Assembly (NCBI GenBank): GCA_021397845.1
Contig: JAHSVC010000034.1
Location: 186,001-250,000, forward strand
Direction: 5' to 3'
Origin: Areca catechu
Taxonomy: Eukaryota; Streptophyta; Magnoliopsida; Arecales; Arecaceae
Length of the DNA stretch: 64,000 nucleotides
Shown piece after piece: positions 11,436-22,439 of this stretch (its first letter is position 1; each line of letters opens with the position of its first letter). A program made the translations under genes and the position numbers. The notes under the pieces are model-generated. The model did not search any database. It was given only the letters and a program-made list of their open reading frames with translations, and had not been told where the DNA came from.

Positions 11436-12996
11436 TAGTGTGGGACGACTCTAAGATTGCTAATCATTTAGGAAAAAATAGTAAATTAATTTTTTATAAT
11501 TTTTATAATTTAGGTTTCTAGGCTAAATTCCCAAACTAAAGTAAGACTAGCAAATAGGATAGCAATGCATAGAATCATCATGATCTCAAAGAATCAACAT
11601 GCAAGATAATAAGTAGCCAAGACTCGAGAGTTGAAAAACTCCCGATTTATGATAGTTAATCTTCATTAATTAGATAATAAGAGAAGGGAAGGTTTCTTAG
11701 CAGTTAGAGATTTGAATCTGCAATTGTAGGGATCACACAGCTCTTAGATTGAAGCCTGGATGATGAAGCTTGGTTTTCCTTGATTAGATGGCTGATTTGG
11801 GTGGTCCTGGAGGCAAAGATGACCTCCTCTAGGGAGGTGAAATACCTCGAGGATCTTGCAAAACATCAAGGGTCAATCAAAACAGCAAGTAAGAAAAGAA
11901 AGGAAACTAGGTTTAGAAGGAATCAAGTTAGGGATTAGAAGCTGGGCTGTTTGAAGCTTGTTGAAGATCTCCTTACTTGGCAGCCTAGGGCACTCCTTCT
12001 TGGATGTGTGAAGGCTTGGATGGCAGTGAGTTAGGGAATGGAAGGGTGCTAGGGCAGCAAGGAATTCGGCCAAGTACGAGAACAAAAACCAAAGAACCAA
12101 AAGAATAAAGTAACACAAGCTCGCAAGCTCAAAATAAATTTAACAGGGTTTTGATATCATGAATAAAAGTTGATTACAAGAGGGGGAGGGGGGGGGTATT
12201 TATAAAGTTCCCATGCCCTCTCCTAACTAGGGTTACACATAGGTTAACAAGCCTTTCCTGGTTAGATTACATGTCCTTTCCTAGCTATGTTAGAATTACA
12301 AAGCTAAAAGAACTAGGAATCCTAACTAGGTTAGACTAGTCTTCTCCTTCTCACTTAAGGACACCTCCCTTTGAACTTTGACTTGGTCAACCCTTTAAGG
12401 ATGCCTAGGGGAGCGTGTTGGGCTTCTAGGGCAGCAACGGGCCGGCCCAAAGGGGCTTGGTGCATGGGCTTGGGCCTCCTGGAAGCTGGGGTTGCCTGAT
12501 AGTCTGGTAGCAGGAACATTCCATAGAATCTTCTTCTTTAGGGCTTGGGCTTGGCACCTGGGCTTGATTTCCTTGGGTTGGGATGCAGGTAGACCTCTGG
12601 AATCATGGATGCCCTGGTTTAGGAATTCCTATGGCATCTGGGGAGGAATCTGGGCATCTGGAGGACATCTGGAAAGAATCAGGGTTTCTAGAAGCATCTT
12701 GGATCCGGGTTGTAATACAAAATCCAATGGGCTGATGTAGTGGCCTCTGACTCCTGGATGTGGCCTCGTGGAACTCCAAAATAGGGTAACCTCCTCTCTT
12801 GTACAAAAATTGGGCTCATACTAGACTCATAACTAATGTACAGGAATCAAAACTAGACTAAGGTTGAGGGTTGAGATAAATCAACTAACCTCAACTTATT
12901 ACAGGACTTAATTACAAAACTTTCAAAACTTTGACACATGACTTGTTAAACCATATGGGATCCAAAGATCTGTGTTTGATCCTGGTATCCCCACCA
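11436..12996 (-). repeat. K1 right LTR (5' LTR in element sense)
   Basis: Pair of 6446-8008. On the minus strand it begins TGGTGGGGATACCAGG and ends GTCGTCCCACACTA. A TATA-like TTTATAAATACC lies on the minus strand at about 12197-12208, followed by a CT-rich run, a plausible start of transcription. Confidence 0.9.
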
Positions 12997-13345
12997 CAAA
13001 CCCTCTATTTTAAAGTCTTGGATGAGCTTTGCATCCCATGTAGGGTTGGTGGTGAATTCTCTATTCTAAAGTTCTTGGTAATCCTTGTTCCTTAGGTAGG
13101 GTCGGTGAACCCTCTACTCTAAAATCCTAGATGAGCTTGGCATTCTAAGCAGGATTGGTGAACTCTCTATTCTAAAATCCTGGATGAGCTTTATACCTTA
13201 GGCAGGGTTAGCAAACCCTCTATTATAAAGTCCTAAACAAGCTTCACATCTAGGTAGGGTTGGCGAACCCTCTATTCTAAAGTCCTACATGTTCCTTATT
13301 CCCTAAGTAGGGTCATTGCATCCTTTATTCTAAATTGCATGAAGG
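12997..13345 (+). repeat. T1 post-integrase tandem repeats, right part
   Basis: Six or so ~57-bp units (aaccctctattctaaagtcc, then agctttgcatccyaggyagg, then gttggtg) continue the array broken by K1. They show that T1 sequence lies on both sides of K1. From 13346 to 13480 the repeat fades into unassigned T1 sequence. Confidence 0.75.
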
Positions 13346-13629
13346 CCACATGACTAGAAGGTCATCGAGTCCTTTTAGAAGTGAGCCTTACAAGTAAATA
13401 TGTTCTTAGTACATCTAGGAGAGATCAACGTCCTCTAAAACTTCAGTAAGCAGAAATCTCTTGGACAATAGGTTGAAGCCTACTATGAATATAAAAAATA
13501 GTGGAGATTGATCGTACCCTAACTAGTTGTTCAGATGGATTGACACATCGACACACCCTACCTCCGATGGAAAAAAGATCAGCACGATGCTTCGACTAGC
13601 AATAACGTACAACTTGAGATCGGCCTTCA

Positions 13630-13816
13630 GCAAATGGCGATCTACCATGTGTTCTCTAGAGTAAACAGCTTCGAAATAAATGGCCGATCCATATAGTTCT
13701 ACATTGAATGGCTGATCTATAGTCGGCTCACTCCAAAAAGTATGACTTGAAATAAATGGCTGATCTATAATCAATGAAATAAATATCGGCCACCTCCAAA
13801 GAGAATGGCCGATCTA
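13630..13816 (+). repeat. Repeated aatggcYgatcta motif in T2 U3
   Basis: Five variants of aatggcygatct occur at about 13632, 13679, 13707, 13753 and 13804, and again in the right LTR around 33090-33275. U3 repeats of this kind often bind host factors; that role is inference. Confidence 0.55.
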
Positions 13817-14004
13817 CTTCAAGCTAAAGCCATCAAGAATAGACTTGGTTGTTATAACCAACCATATGTCTGGTGACTATGGTCTCGGTAAGACCAAAGT
13901 AACTAACCTTTGACAGTAGCCATAATCAGTTGAAGGGAAGTTAGATTGACTAACTTTCCTATCAGAAATTGAGAAGGCTTAATGCTTTTCGTTATAGCAA
14001 CACC

Positions 14005-14013
14005 TATAAAAAG
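14005..14013 (+). promoter_or_regulatory. TATA box of T2 left LTR
   Basis: tataaaaag in the LTR, with a matching tataaaaga in the right LTR near 33466. It fits the pol II core promoter of the element. Confidence 0.6.
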
Positions 14014-14302
14014 CAATAAGAGGGGATATCTGAGGTAAGCTATTCTAGGCTATGCTAAGCCATTCCATGCAAGCCTGAGCCCAGTCCATGACTAACTCAC
14101 ACTATGCATGCTTGACTCTCCTCTCATTTCATCTTACTTTCTTTTTTGAGCTCTCCATTCTATGACCTGAATCCTACTGACTTAGGCATTGGAGTATCCC
14201 CCATCGAAGAAAATCTAGTCAGGAATTTATTTTACAGGAATCCAGGAAGGTGACCAGTGACCCGGCACTCCATCCAGTCTACGAGGATCAGTGTCAATAG
14301 AT

Positions 14303-14320
14303 TGGTGCACCAGGTAGGGG
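14303..14320 (+). promoter_or_regulatory. T2 primer binding site
   Basis: tggtgcaccaggtagggg lies three bases after the LTR end. The TGG start and position fit a tRNA primer site of Tat elements. I do not identify the tRNA. T3 has a related site at 49421. Confidence 0.55.
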
Positions 14321-14742
14321 ATATTTTTTAGCTATGAAATTCGTTTCCTCTAGGGAAGAAGAGCCTTCAAGAAAAATAAAATGATGAAAGGGAGAGCCCA
14401 GAATGTTTCAGCAAGCAGGGGATGCCCTGCATCCCAGAGGAATGAGCCCCCATTGGAGAACGATATGGCACCTCCCGCATTCATTGTAGGGTAGCAACAA
14501 TTAGAAGCCCTCATGATTTGAGTGGATGTGCTGACTACCATGGTGCAGACTTTCCAAGAAACTACACTCCAAGAATGATACTCGCTAGCAACCTCTAGAT
14601 ATAGCCATCAATCCAGGAGAAAAGAGGATCAGCATCAGAGTCCACTCGATGCTCCTCTTGGGGCCGGTAATCTTATGAGCCTCAAAGCTCTCGACATCAT
14701 AGGCATGCGGAGAGCCGACTCGACAAAAAGAGAACCAAAAGG

Positions 14743-15770
14743 TTGCTTTTAGCTCCCTCTGGTGATTTCACACTAGGAAATACTAGGCAAAGGAAAGCAC
14801 ATCATAACTATGAAGAAAAATTCAAAGCACTAGAATTGCATATCAAAAGACTCAATGACCAGTGTAGAAATGATGAAATTATGGTATATGATTCACGTCC
14901 TCCATTCTCCAAGAGAATCATGGAAGAAGTCATCCCTCACCATTTCAAGATTTCCCAGTTGGAATCATACAACGGAACCACTGATCCTCTCGACCACTTG
15001 GGGAGCTTCAAGGCACATATGATATACAAGGAGCTTCTGATGCCCTGCATTACCTCGCCTTCCCAGCCACTTTGAAGAAAGTAAGCTTGAATGTGGTATT
15101 CGAGCATCCAACCAAGTACCATTCATTCTTTTAATAAATTTAAAAAATTATTTGTATCAAATTTCATGACTTGTCGAAAGATGTCCCATAATTCGAACAA
15201 CCTCTTCCTCCTACAGCAGAATGAAGGGGAGAGTCTCAAAGATTATATCGCCCGATTCAACTCTACCACCCTTGAGATCCTTGATCTCAATAAATATATG
15301 GCTATGTCTACTATGAAGAAAGGCCTCCAATCATCCAGGTTTACCTTCTTCCTGGATAAGAAGTTTCCTACGAGCTACATCAAACTACTGACGAGAGCTC
15401 AAAAAATATGTAATGGCCGAAGAGCAAGCACGAGCCGATGCTTAACTAAAGGGAGGTCCACCTCCAAGAAAAAGAGCAACAAAGGGTCGGTCCACCCATA
15501 CCCTCTAGCAATGATGCACCGGCTTAACGATGTAGTCCCAAACCCAAACCATAGGGTGGCAAGTTTGACTCCTATACTCCTCTCTCTCTCCAAGGGAGAA
15601 ATTCTAATGAAAATGGAGAAGAAGAGTTACCTGCAAAGGTCACATCCCATGAAGGCATCTCCTGCATTAAGGAACAGAAACAAATACTGCTGATTCCACC
15701 GAGACCATGGCCACAATACTGAAGAATGCATCCAACTCAAAGAATGATAGAAGATCTGATAAAAAGGGGA
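14743..15770 (+). pseudogene. T2 gag
   Basis: Two open pieces in different frames (14743-15075 and 15091-15693) read as a Tat-type gag. PPFSKRIMEE and DPLDHLGSFKAHM lie in the first piece; the second has EGESLKDYIARFNSTTLEI, the conserved capsid core. A zinc-knuckle variant follows at 15685-15747 with the pattern C-x2-H-x4-H-x4-C (FHRDHGHNTEEC), broken by TGA in place of the residue after YC. Gag would form the particle. The copy carries a shift near 15075 and stops. Confidence 0.85.
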
Positions 15771-15989
15771 TACCTGAAAAAATATGTTAGCACCCAAGAG
15801 CCCCGAACTGAAGCTACTGCCCCCACGAGGGTCGTGGAAAAAGCCAAATAGTGCAACCAAAGATCGATTGATGGAAGAGTAAGCATGCTTCATCGATGGA
15901 CCAACTAGAGAAGCAAAGCCGAAGAAGATGCTCCTACGAGGTACAAAAGCAACAATACCATACGTTTCTCCGATGATGACTTACAAGGA

Positions 15990-16311
15990 GTCCAAACTCC
16001 TCATGATGACCCTGTTATATCTTGGTTGTGATAGCCAATTATGATGTAAGATGGATTTTGATAAATAATGGAAGCTCCACGAAAGTCTTACTCTACGATG
16101 CTTTTCTCAGCATGAATTTGTCTAAAAATAAAATACAAAGATCTCTTATACCTTTGACTGGGTTCGGAGGCAACTAAGTCAAAGTAGAAGGAAAATAGTA
16201 CTATCAGTAACCATCAGCATAGAACCATTTCAGAAAATACTCTCTATTAATTTGTGGTTGTACAGACACCATCAGCATACAACACTATCTTGGGATGACC
16301 CGCTTTGAACA
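15990..16311 (+). pseudogene. T2 protease, part before the P1 insertion
   Basis: ILINNGSSTKVLLYDAFLSM (16056 on) corresponds to the VDSGSSADVLFYDAF active-site segment of Tat proteases, with the catalytic Asp-Ser replaced by Asn-Asn. The reading goes through IPLTGFGGN to a degraded ILGRP-like end at about 16300, where P1 interrupts it. The rest resumes at 22440. Confidence 0.8.
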
Positions 16312-16316
16312 AGTTC

Positions 16317-17726
16317 TGTTGCCCAGAAGATGATGCAAACCCAGAGGGGGTTGAATTGGTTTTATAAAACTATCAAATAATTTTCAATAAACTAAAGCAA
16401 GTATGTGTTAGATCAATTTAATGCTCGTGTTTTGGTGATGTATTTGTGTGCTTCAAAATAATATGCAGAAGAATTAACAAAGTAAATGCATAAATAAAAT
16501 AATCACACAAATACAAAAAAAATTATAGAGGTTCGGTGCACTCCAAGGCACCACATCCACTCCCCAAGATCCCCTTGGGAATTTCACTAAGATTGGTTTG
16601 TAACCTAGGATCACCAACAACCTTTACAACTTGTTTGTCTTCGGGCTCACAAGTTAAACCCTAGTTGGTTTCAAGGCTACCCAATAACCACCTTGGTTTT
16701 ACGGGCTAACCAAAAACCTAAATAACTTGTTTTGTCTTCAGGCTCACAGTTAAAATCCTAGTTGGTTTCAAGGCTCACCAACAACCACTTTGGTTTCCAA
16801 GGCTTACCAAAAATCTCTTTGATTTTCCAAGGCTCACCAAAAACCTTAAGTAAAATAATGTAAGAGCAAATATGAAAGAATACAATTAAAGCTTTCTAAA
16901 ATAAAGCAAATATCTCTTTGAAGCCCTTTGAAAGTTGATGAAGATCTTGTCTTCAAGTTGTTGAAGCCTTTGAATGTAGCTTGATGATTTGAACTTTAAT
17001 TCTCTCTTTGAAACTTGGAAGCTTGAAGGCTTGAACCACTTAACTCTTGAATCCTTGAAGGATATTCAATAATCTTACAAAAGGATTGCTTTCTTATTTG
17101 ATTTTAGATGTTTATTTAGCCTTCCAAATCATAGATGACCATTTATGATTGTTGGGGATGAAAATATAGCCATTTGAAAGCAAGTTGGAGAAGTTCTGCA
17201 GTCCAAAAAACTAGTCGTTACAGTCCAAGTGTCGACACTTCACCTCCAGGTGTCGACACTTCACTTCCAAGTGTCGACACTTTATTCCAAGTATCGACAC
17301 TCATCTTCAAGTGTCGACACTTCATTCCCATGAGTCGACACTTGAGGCAAAAACCTCCAACTGGCATAGTTCTGTATTTTCAAAATTCTTAGGCCTTGAG
17401 TCGACACTTCATTTGCAGGTGTCGACACTTTATTTTTTTCAGGTATCGACACTTGAGTTCTAAGTGTCGACACTTGCTTATACCATTGCTAAAACTTGCT
17501 GAAACTTGACCAAAATTAAACTTTAACATCTTCAAGTTCTTCCATACCAATTTCAAAGTCCTATACTTGATTTTCATTAATTAAGAACTTTTTCAATTGA
17601 AATACAAGCATTTCTTCATTCAACATGGATGAGTACTGAGAATGATAAATATACTTAAAATACAATTAGTACTCATATATACTTAAAACATTTTGTCAAT
17701 CATCAAAATCAAGACCAGAGTCAATA
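16317..17726 (-). repeat. P1 left LTR (3' LTR in element sense)
   Basis: Pairs with 21047-22434. It starts tgttgcccagaagatgatgc on + and ends gtcaata, the decayed form of gtcaaca seen in the right copy. It contains ten copies of the tcgacact motif between 17228 and 17476. Confidence 0.9.
17224..17476. repeat. Array of palindromes AAGTGTCGACACTT in P1 left LTR
   Basis: Ten sites with core tcgacact lie at irregular 20-50 bp spacing. Several are the full 14-bp palindrome aagtgtcgacactt. The same array, slightly decayed, is in the right LTR (about 21952-22183). S1 has a weaker relative. Confidence 0.85.
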
Positions 17727-17750
17727 ATCTCTTCCTTTTTGATGATGACA
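17727..17750 (-). promoter_or_regulatory. P1 polypurine tract region
   Basis: The minus strand reads AAAAAGGAAGAGAT just before the left LTR, as expected for plus-strand priming. Confidence 0.6.
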
Positions 17751-19760
17751 AAATCTTAAGTATATGAATAGGATAAACTTAAAAAGACTAACAATAACAT
17801 AACATGTAAGCTCAAAAATCAATAAGCATCAAGCTCCCATCAATATATGATCCACAAAATTTTCAAAACATTTTCAAAATATGCAAAATTTGAGAAATTT
17901 TCAAATTTTCTCTATCTGACTAATTCTTCCCTTCAGATAAAAATATTTTGCATTCTTCTCCCCCTTTTGTACTTTCTTTCATTTTTCATATGATTTTTTA
18001 TGTTTATCTAATCTTTCCTTTTCATACTTAACATTTTTCTCCACCTTTTTGTCATCATAAAAAAAGATGAAAGGCAATACAAAATGGAAATGAAGGTGGA
18101 AAGAATAGCAAGTAGATCATCAAATTCAATACATAAAATTATCATGATACCAATTGAATTGTTGTAGATTGAACATGATATAGCACTTGAAATATGATAC
18201 CACTTGAAATATGATACGATTGAATATGATACCACAAAAATGATATGCACATGCCAAAAAATAATTCAAATATATAAACTCTGATAAGCAAATTATCCAT
18301 CCACCTTACTTGTTCATGGAATAAGGTCACAACGGCATCCCAACACGTCATAAGAGACCCCAGTGAATGGGAAGAGATGGTCATTAAACCCTACTTAGCT
18401 TCTATGATTGGAAGGCCATGGTGACTAACCCAATCCAAAGTAGTATTAGGAGTTCTTTTAAAAATAAATTTTGATTCCAATTGAATATGATACCACTTGA
18501 ATGTAACTCCCCTCAAAAGATAAGATTTGAAAACAAAGAGTATCAGAGCAATATAAGTAAAGCATGATATCAAAAATATTGAAAGCCATATATATATATA
18601 ATAATAACAAATCTTTGGATGCTCCTCCTAAATGTTATTCCTCCTTGAAAATATGCATTTGTTTGAGGAAAAAAATATGAAAGCACATGCATCAAGATTT
18701 CAGACATTTTGAGATATGAATATAAACACTAAGTCTGATAGCAAAGATTTGAGATTTTTCAAGATATTCATGATTTTCAAAAGAAATGCAAAGCATTGAT
18801 ACCATTTAAAAAACTTTTTAGCATGATTTCAATTCATTTAAAATGATTTGATATCCATACAAATGCTAGAAGTAATTTAATAGCAAGTCTAGCTACTATA
18901 GCAAGGGTTTATCAATATGCATACATTCTTCTTAATGTAATCCTTAACTACCAGTCTTATACTTGATCTAAATCATTTCTAGCTTATGCATAGATGCAAA
19001 AATGAAAAACGTAAATCATAGCATTTCACTTGAAAGAATTTAAAAACTATTAATCAAAATCAAGTGAAAGTCTAATAATCACAAGTTTAACCATAAGAGC
19101 ATGATATCCATCAACATCAAAAGGTTCATAATCACAACTAATGACTATTAGTCTAAGCTTGATTCTAATTAATCACTTAAAACATTTTTCAAAGCAATAT
19201 GCATCTTTAAAAGTATTTTTTATGAAATAATTTAAGATACATTAATCAAAATCAAGTGAAGTTCTTACAATCATAAGTTTAATCATGATAGCATGAAATC
19301 ATCAGCATCAAAAAGTTCATGATCAAAACCAATGATTATAAATCTAAACTTGATTCTAATTAAATATTTAAAATTATTTTTCAAAATAATTGATGCAATA
19401 TTTATAACAAATATTTAACTATATTTTTATTATGGAAGGAAATGTTAATAATTTATCAATATACATAATCCTTGCTTTACATTTTGTCCAAAATGTAGCT
19501 TGTCCACTCTTCATGTTATCTTGTAAAGCCATTTTTCAAAAACTTTCTTTCTTCATATTGGGCTACAAGACGTTCCTGCAAAATAAACTAGGTGAACAAT
19601 TTTGGTATCCAAACTTTCTTTGGTCCTTTAGAAATAGTAAATATGGTTCCTTTTGGAATCCAAACTTTTTTGATCTACAAGGATATTTATTGAATCCAGA
19701 TCTTCAAGAAAATTGGAAGAAGTAGGAATAAGCAAATTCTTCAAAAACTTTTGCTTCTTT
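17751..19760 (-). other. AT-rich P1 interior without pol motifs
   Basis: About 2 kb of AT-rich sequence with many long A and T runs and diverged direct repeats (for example the aatcaaaatcaagtgaaag phrase near 19055 and again near 19244). I find no aspartic protease, integrase, RT or RNase H motif in any frame. A 97-codon plus-strand ORF at 19432-19725 lies antisense to the element and has no recognisable domain. Confidence 0.5.
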
Positions 19761-20137
19761 TCTTCAATCAAATATTTTTCTCATTCAAAAATTTATCACA
19801 TAAATCTTTCAAAACATCATTTTCGTTTTCTAAAAATTCTTTTTCTTTAAAAAAATTATTTTTTCATTTTTCAAAATATCAATCTTGGTATTTAAATCAT
19901 CATTGTCATTAGCAAGATTGGTTCTCAAGAGAAAAGGAATCTACATGCCTTTTTAATTTCTTATGTTCAATTTTTTGTAATTTGTATTCATGCACAAGAT
20001 CATTGAATACATCATGTAGTTTATCAAAGGTAAAATCATAATCATTTTAGCACATACCTTTTCTCATTTGTCATGAAGCAAAGATGGATGGATTTTTGAA
20101 TTTGTTCTTCTTTTGAACTAGAGTCTTCACTTTCACT
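19761..20137 (-). pseudogene. P1 gag C-terminal coiled-coil stretch
   Basis: The minus strand continues from gag into a Lys/Glu/Asn-rich reading with DVFNDLVHEYKLQ, then HKKLKRHVDSFLL and NTKIDILKNEK, typical of the coiled-coil part after the knuckle region in long plant Copia gags. No knuckle is seen. Stops are present. Confidence 0.5.
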
Positions 20138-20815
20138 CTATGTAGCCATCATTGCCTTCTTTGAGTATTTATTTTTGGCCCTTTTTCTCATGAATCTTTG
20201 AAATTTATGAGCCAGAAATTCCATCTCATCTTCATCTTCACTATCTTCCAATTGCTCATTAGAAGACTCATCTTGTGTAGTAGATTTAAAGACAATTATT
20301 TTCTTCTTTACATCAGCATCCACTATCTTTTGCCATAAGTTCAACTCATAGGTCATGAGTGAACCGATAAGCTCCTCCAAAGATAAGGTTTCTATATCTT
20401 TAGCTTTTTGGATCATCGTCACCTTTGGATCCCATGATATTGGCAAAGATCTAAGAATTTTATTCACCAAATCAGCATTAGTATAGATTTTGCCAAGACT
20501 TTTCAATTCATATAATAGTCATAAATCTAGTCAACATATCAGATATAGATTCATAATGCATCATTTCAATGATTTCAAAAGAATGTACAAGTAAATTAAT
20601 TTTAGAATTCTTCACTTGAAGAGTATTCCCATGAGTAACTCAAGTGTGTCCCATATTTCCTTCGTCGATGTGCATGAGGAGATCTTATTAAATTCATTAA
20701 AGTCCAATGCATAATAAAGCAAGTTCATTGCTTTAGCATTAATTTTAGATTGCTTAATATCATATTCATTCAAATCCTCTTTGAGCTTTGGAATGGAAAT
20801 GCCATTAACCAACAT
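20138..20815 (-). pseudogene. P1 gag (UBN2-type Copia gag)
   Basis: Two open minus-strand pieces are separated by a shift near 20510-20610. The first (20815-20612) contains FNKISSCTSTKEIWDTLELL; the second (20506-20138) contains MKSLGKIYTNADLVNKILRS, then IETLSLEELIGSLMTYEL and an acidic tail. These are the hallmarks of the UBN2/gag-polypeptide family of plant Copia elements, which builds the particle. The second piece is open for 122 codons, so decay is moderate. Confidence 0.85.
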
Positions 20816-21031
20816 GGAAGGAATATGAGAACCATTAACAATAATTTTTCAAAGATGATAACTAATAGATTGAATATTGATGCACATGCGAGTTTTCTAA
20901 AATGTGTAATTTTTGCCATTGAAAAATGGTGGTCTAACACTAATACTACAAGGGTTGCCATGATCTTTTAACTCAAAATTGTTGGATTCTTTGCAAAGCA
21001 CAAGGTTTAAATACCAATAATTTTGGGTTCC

Positions 21032-21044
21032 GAGTCTGATACCA
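21032..21044 (-). promoter_or_regulatory. P1 primer binding site (initiator Met tRNA)
   Basis: Minus strand TGGTATCAGACTC lies two bases inside the right LTR. It matches the initiator-Met site TGGTATCAGAGC at the first ten bases. Confidence 0.8.
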
Positions 21045-21046
21045 CT

Positions 21047-22434
21047 TGTTGCCCAGAAGATGATGCAACCCAAGAGGGGGATGAATTGGGTTTTATAAAA
21101 CTTTCAAACAATTTTCAATAAACTAAAGCATGTATGTGCTAGATCAATTTAATGCTTGTATTTTGGCGATGTATTTGTGTGCTTCAAAATAATATGTAGA
21201 GGAATTAACAAAGTAAATGCACAAATAAAAAATCATACAAATACAAAAAATTTATAGTGGTTCGGTGCACTCCAAGGCACCTACATCCACTCTCCAAGAT
21301 CTTCTTGGAAATTTCACTAAGATTGGTTTTGTAGCCTAGGCTCACCAACAACCTTTACAACTTGTTTTGTCTTCGAGCTCACAAGTTAAATCCTAGTTGA
21401 TTTCAAGGCTCACCAACAACCACCCTTGATTTTACGGGCTAACCAAGAACCTAAACAACTTATTTTATCTTCGGGACTCACACGTAAATCCTAGTTGGTT
21501 TCAAGGCTCACCAACACCACTTTGATTTTGCAAGGCTTATCAAAAACCTCTTTGGTTCCAAGGCTCACAAAAACTCAAGTAAAATAATGTAAGGGCAAAT
21601 ATGAAAGAATACAATTAAAGCTTTCTAAATAAAGCAAATATCCTTTTGAAGCCCTTGAAAGTGATGAAGATCTTGTCTTCAAGTTGTTGAAGCTTTGAAT
21701 GCAGCTTAATGATTTGAACTTGGATGCTCTCTTTGAAACTTGGAAGCTTGAAGGCTTGAACCACTCAACTCTGAAATCCTTGAAGGATATTCAATAATCT
21801 TACAAAATGATTGCTTCCCCATTTGATTTTAGATGTTTATATAGCCCTCCAAATCATAGATGACCGTTGTGACCGTTGGGGATGAAAATATAGCCATTTG
21901 AAAGCAAGTTGGAGAAGTTCTACCACCTAGAAAACTAGTTGTTACAGTCAAAGTGTCGACACTTCACCTCCAGGTATCCACCTTAGTCATCTCCAGGTGT
22001 CGACACTTTATCTTCAAGTGTCGACACTTCATTCCCGTGAGTCGACACTTGAGGCAAAAACCTCTAGCTGGCATAGTTCTGTATTTTCAAATTCTCAGAC
22101 CTTGAGTCGACACTTTATTTGCAGGTGTCGGCACTTCATTTTTTTCAGGTGTCGACACTTGAGTCCTAAGTGTCGACATTTGCTTGTACCATTGCTAAAA
22201 CTTGCTGAAACTTGACCAAAATCAAACTTTAACTTCTTCAAGTTCTTCCATACCAATCCAAAGTCCATATACTTGATTTTCCATTAATTTAAAGAATTTT
22301 TCAACTGAAATACAAGCATTTCTTCATTCAACATGGATGAGTACAAAGATCTAATAAACATACTTAAAATATAATTAGTACTCATATATACTTAAATATT
22401 TTGTTAATCATCAAAATCAAGATCAGAGTCAACA
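21047..22434 (-). repeat. P1 right LTR (5' LTR in element sense)
   Basis: Pair of 16317-17726 with small deletions. Outer end gtcaaca abuts the target copy agttc. The palindrome array is present at about 21952-22183 with a few sites decayed. Confidence 0.9.
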
Positions 22435-22439
22435 AGTTC

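Larger units (their letters stand above)
6446..12996 (-). mobile_element. K1: internally deleted chromovirus-type Ty3/gypsy element
   Basis: Two LTRs of about 1.56 kb flank a short 3.4-kb interior. The 5-bp target duplication caaac is perfect (6441-6445 and 12997-13001), and T1 repeats continue on both sides, so this is a clean insertion. On the minus strand the primer site is beside the right LTR and the purine tract beside the left LTR. The interior holds a gag remnant and an integrase C-terminus with chromodomain, but no RT, RNase H or integrase core, so the copy depended on helpers for movement or was deleted later. Confidence 0.9.
1321..13480 (+). mobile_element. T1: decayed Tat-type Ty3/gypsy element, interrupted by K1
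   Basis: The order protease, RT, RNase H, integrase (2041-5518) is that of Ty3/gypsy, and the wording of the motifs (ILGRxGLNAL, YHLLMKFPT-like protease end, FMDxFSRYNQI in RT) matches the Tat/Ogre side of the family. Gag and the N-terminal protease half are missing. A long repeat-filled 3' region follows integrase and is cut in two by K1 at 6446-12996, resuming at 12997 in the same repeat pattern. The right end is lost at T2. The many in-frame stops mark it as an old copy. Confidence 0.75.
13481..14299 (+). repeat. T2 left LTR (5' LTR)
   Basis: Matches 32916-33760 for most of its length, from tgatcgtaccctaac at 13509 to cgaggatcagtgtcaata at 14299. The first ~30 bases before 13509 align poorly and contain a deletion relative to the right copy, so the start is approximate. 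A TATA box lies at about 14005. Confidence 0.8.
16317..22434 (-). mobile_element. P1: Copia-like element with gag but no recognisable pol
   Basis: LTRs of about 1.4 kb begin TGTTG and end CAACA, flanked by a perfect target duplication agttc (16312-16316 and 22435-22439). The minus strand has an initiator-Met primer site beside the right LTR and a purine tract beside the left one. The 3.3-kb interior contains a gag of the type found in plant Copia elements with long LTRs (20815-20138) and then AT-rich sequence with no protease, integrase or RT motif. It therefore looks non-autonomous or internally deleted. Confidence 0.85.

Noticed and set aside
17224..17476. CRISPR-like array of palindromic repeats
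   Set aside because: Repeats are only 14 bp, spacing is irregular, the array is duplicated in both LTRs of a plant Copia-like element, and no cas-type gene exists.
19432..19725. 97-codon plus-strand ORF in P1
   Set aside because: Opposite to the element, no domain, in AT-rich sequence; no repeat of the antisense-gene pattern seen in the Tat elements.
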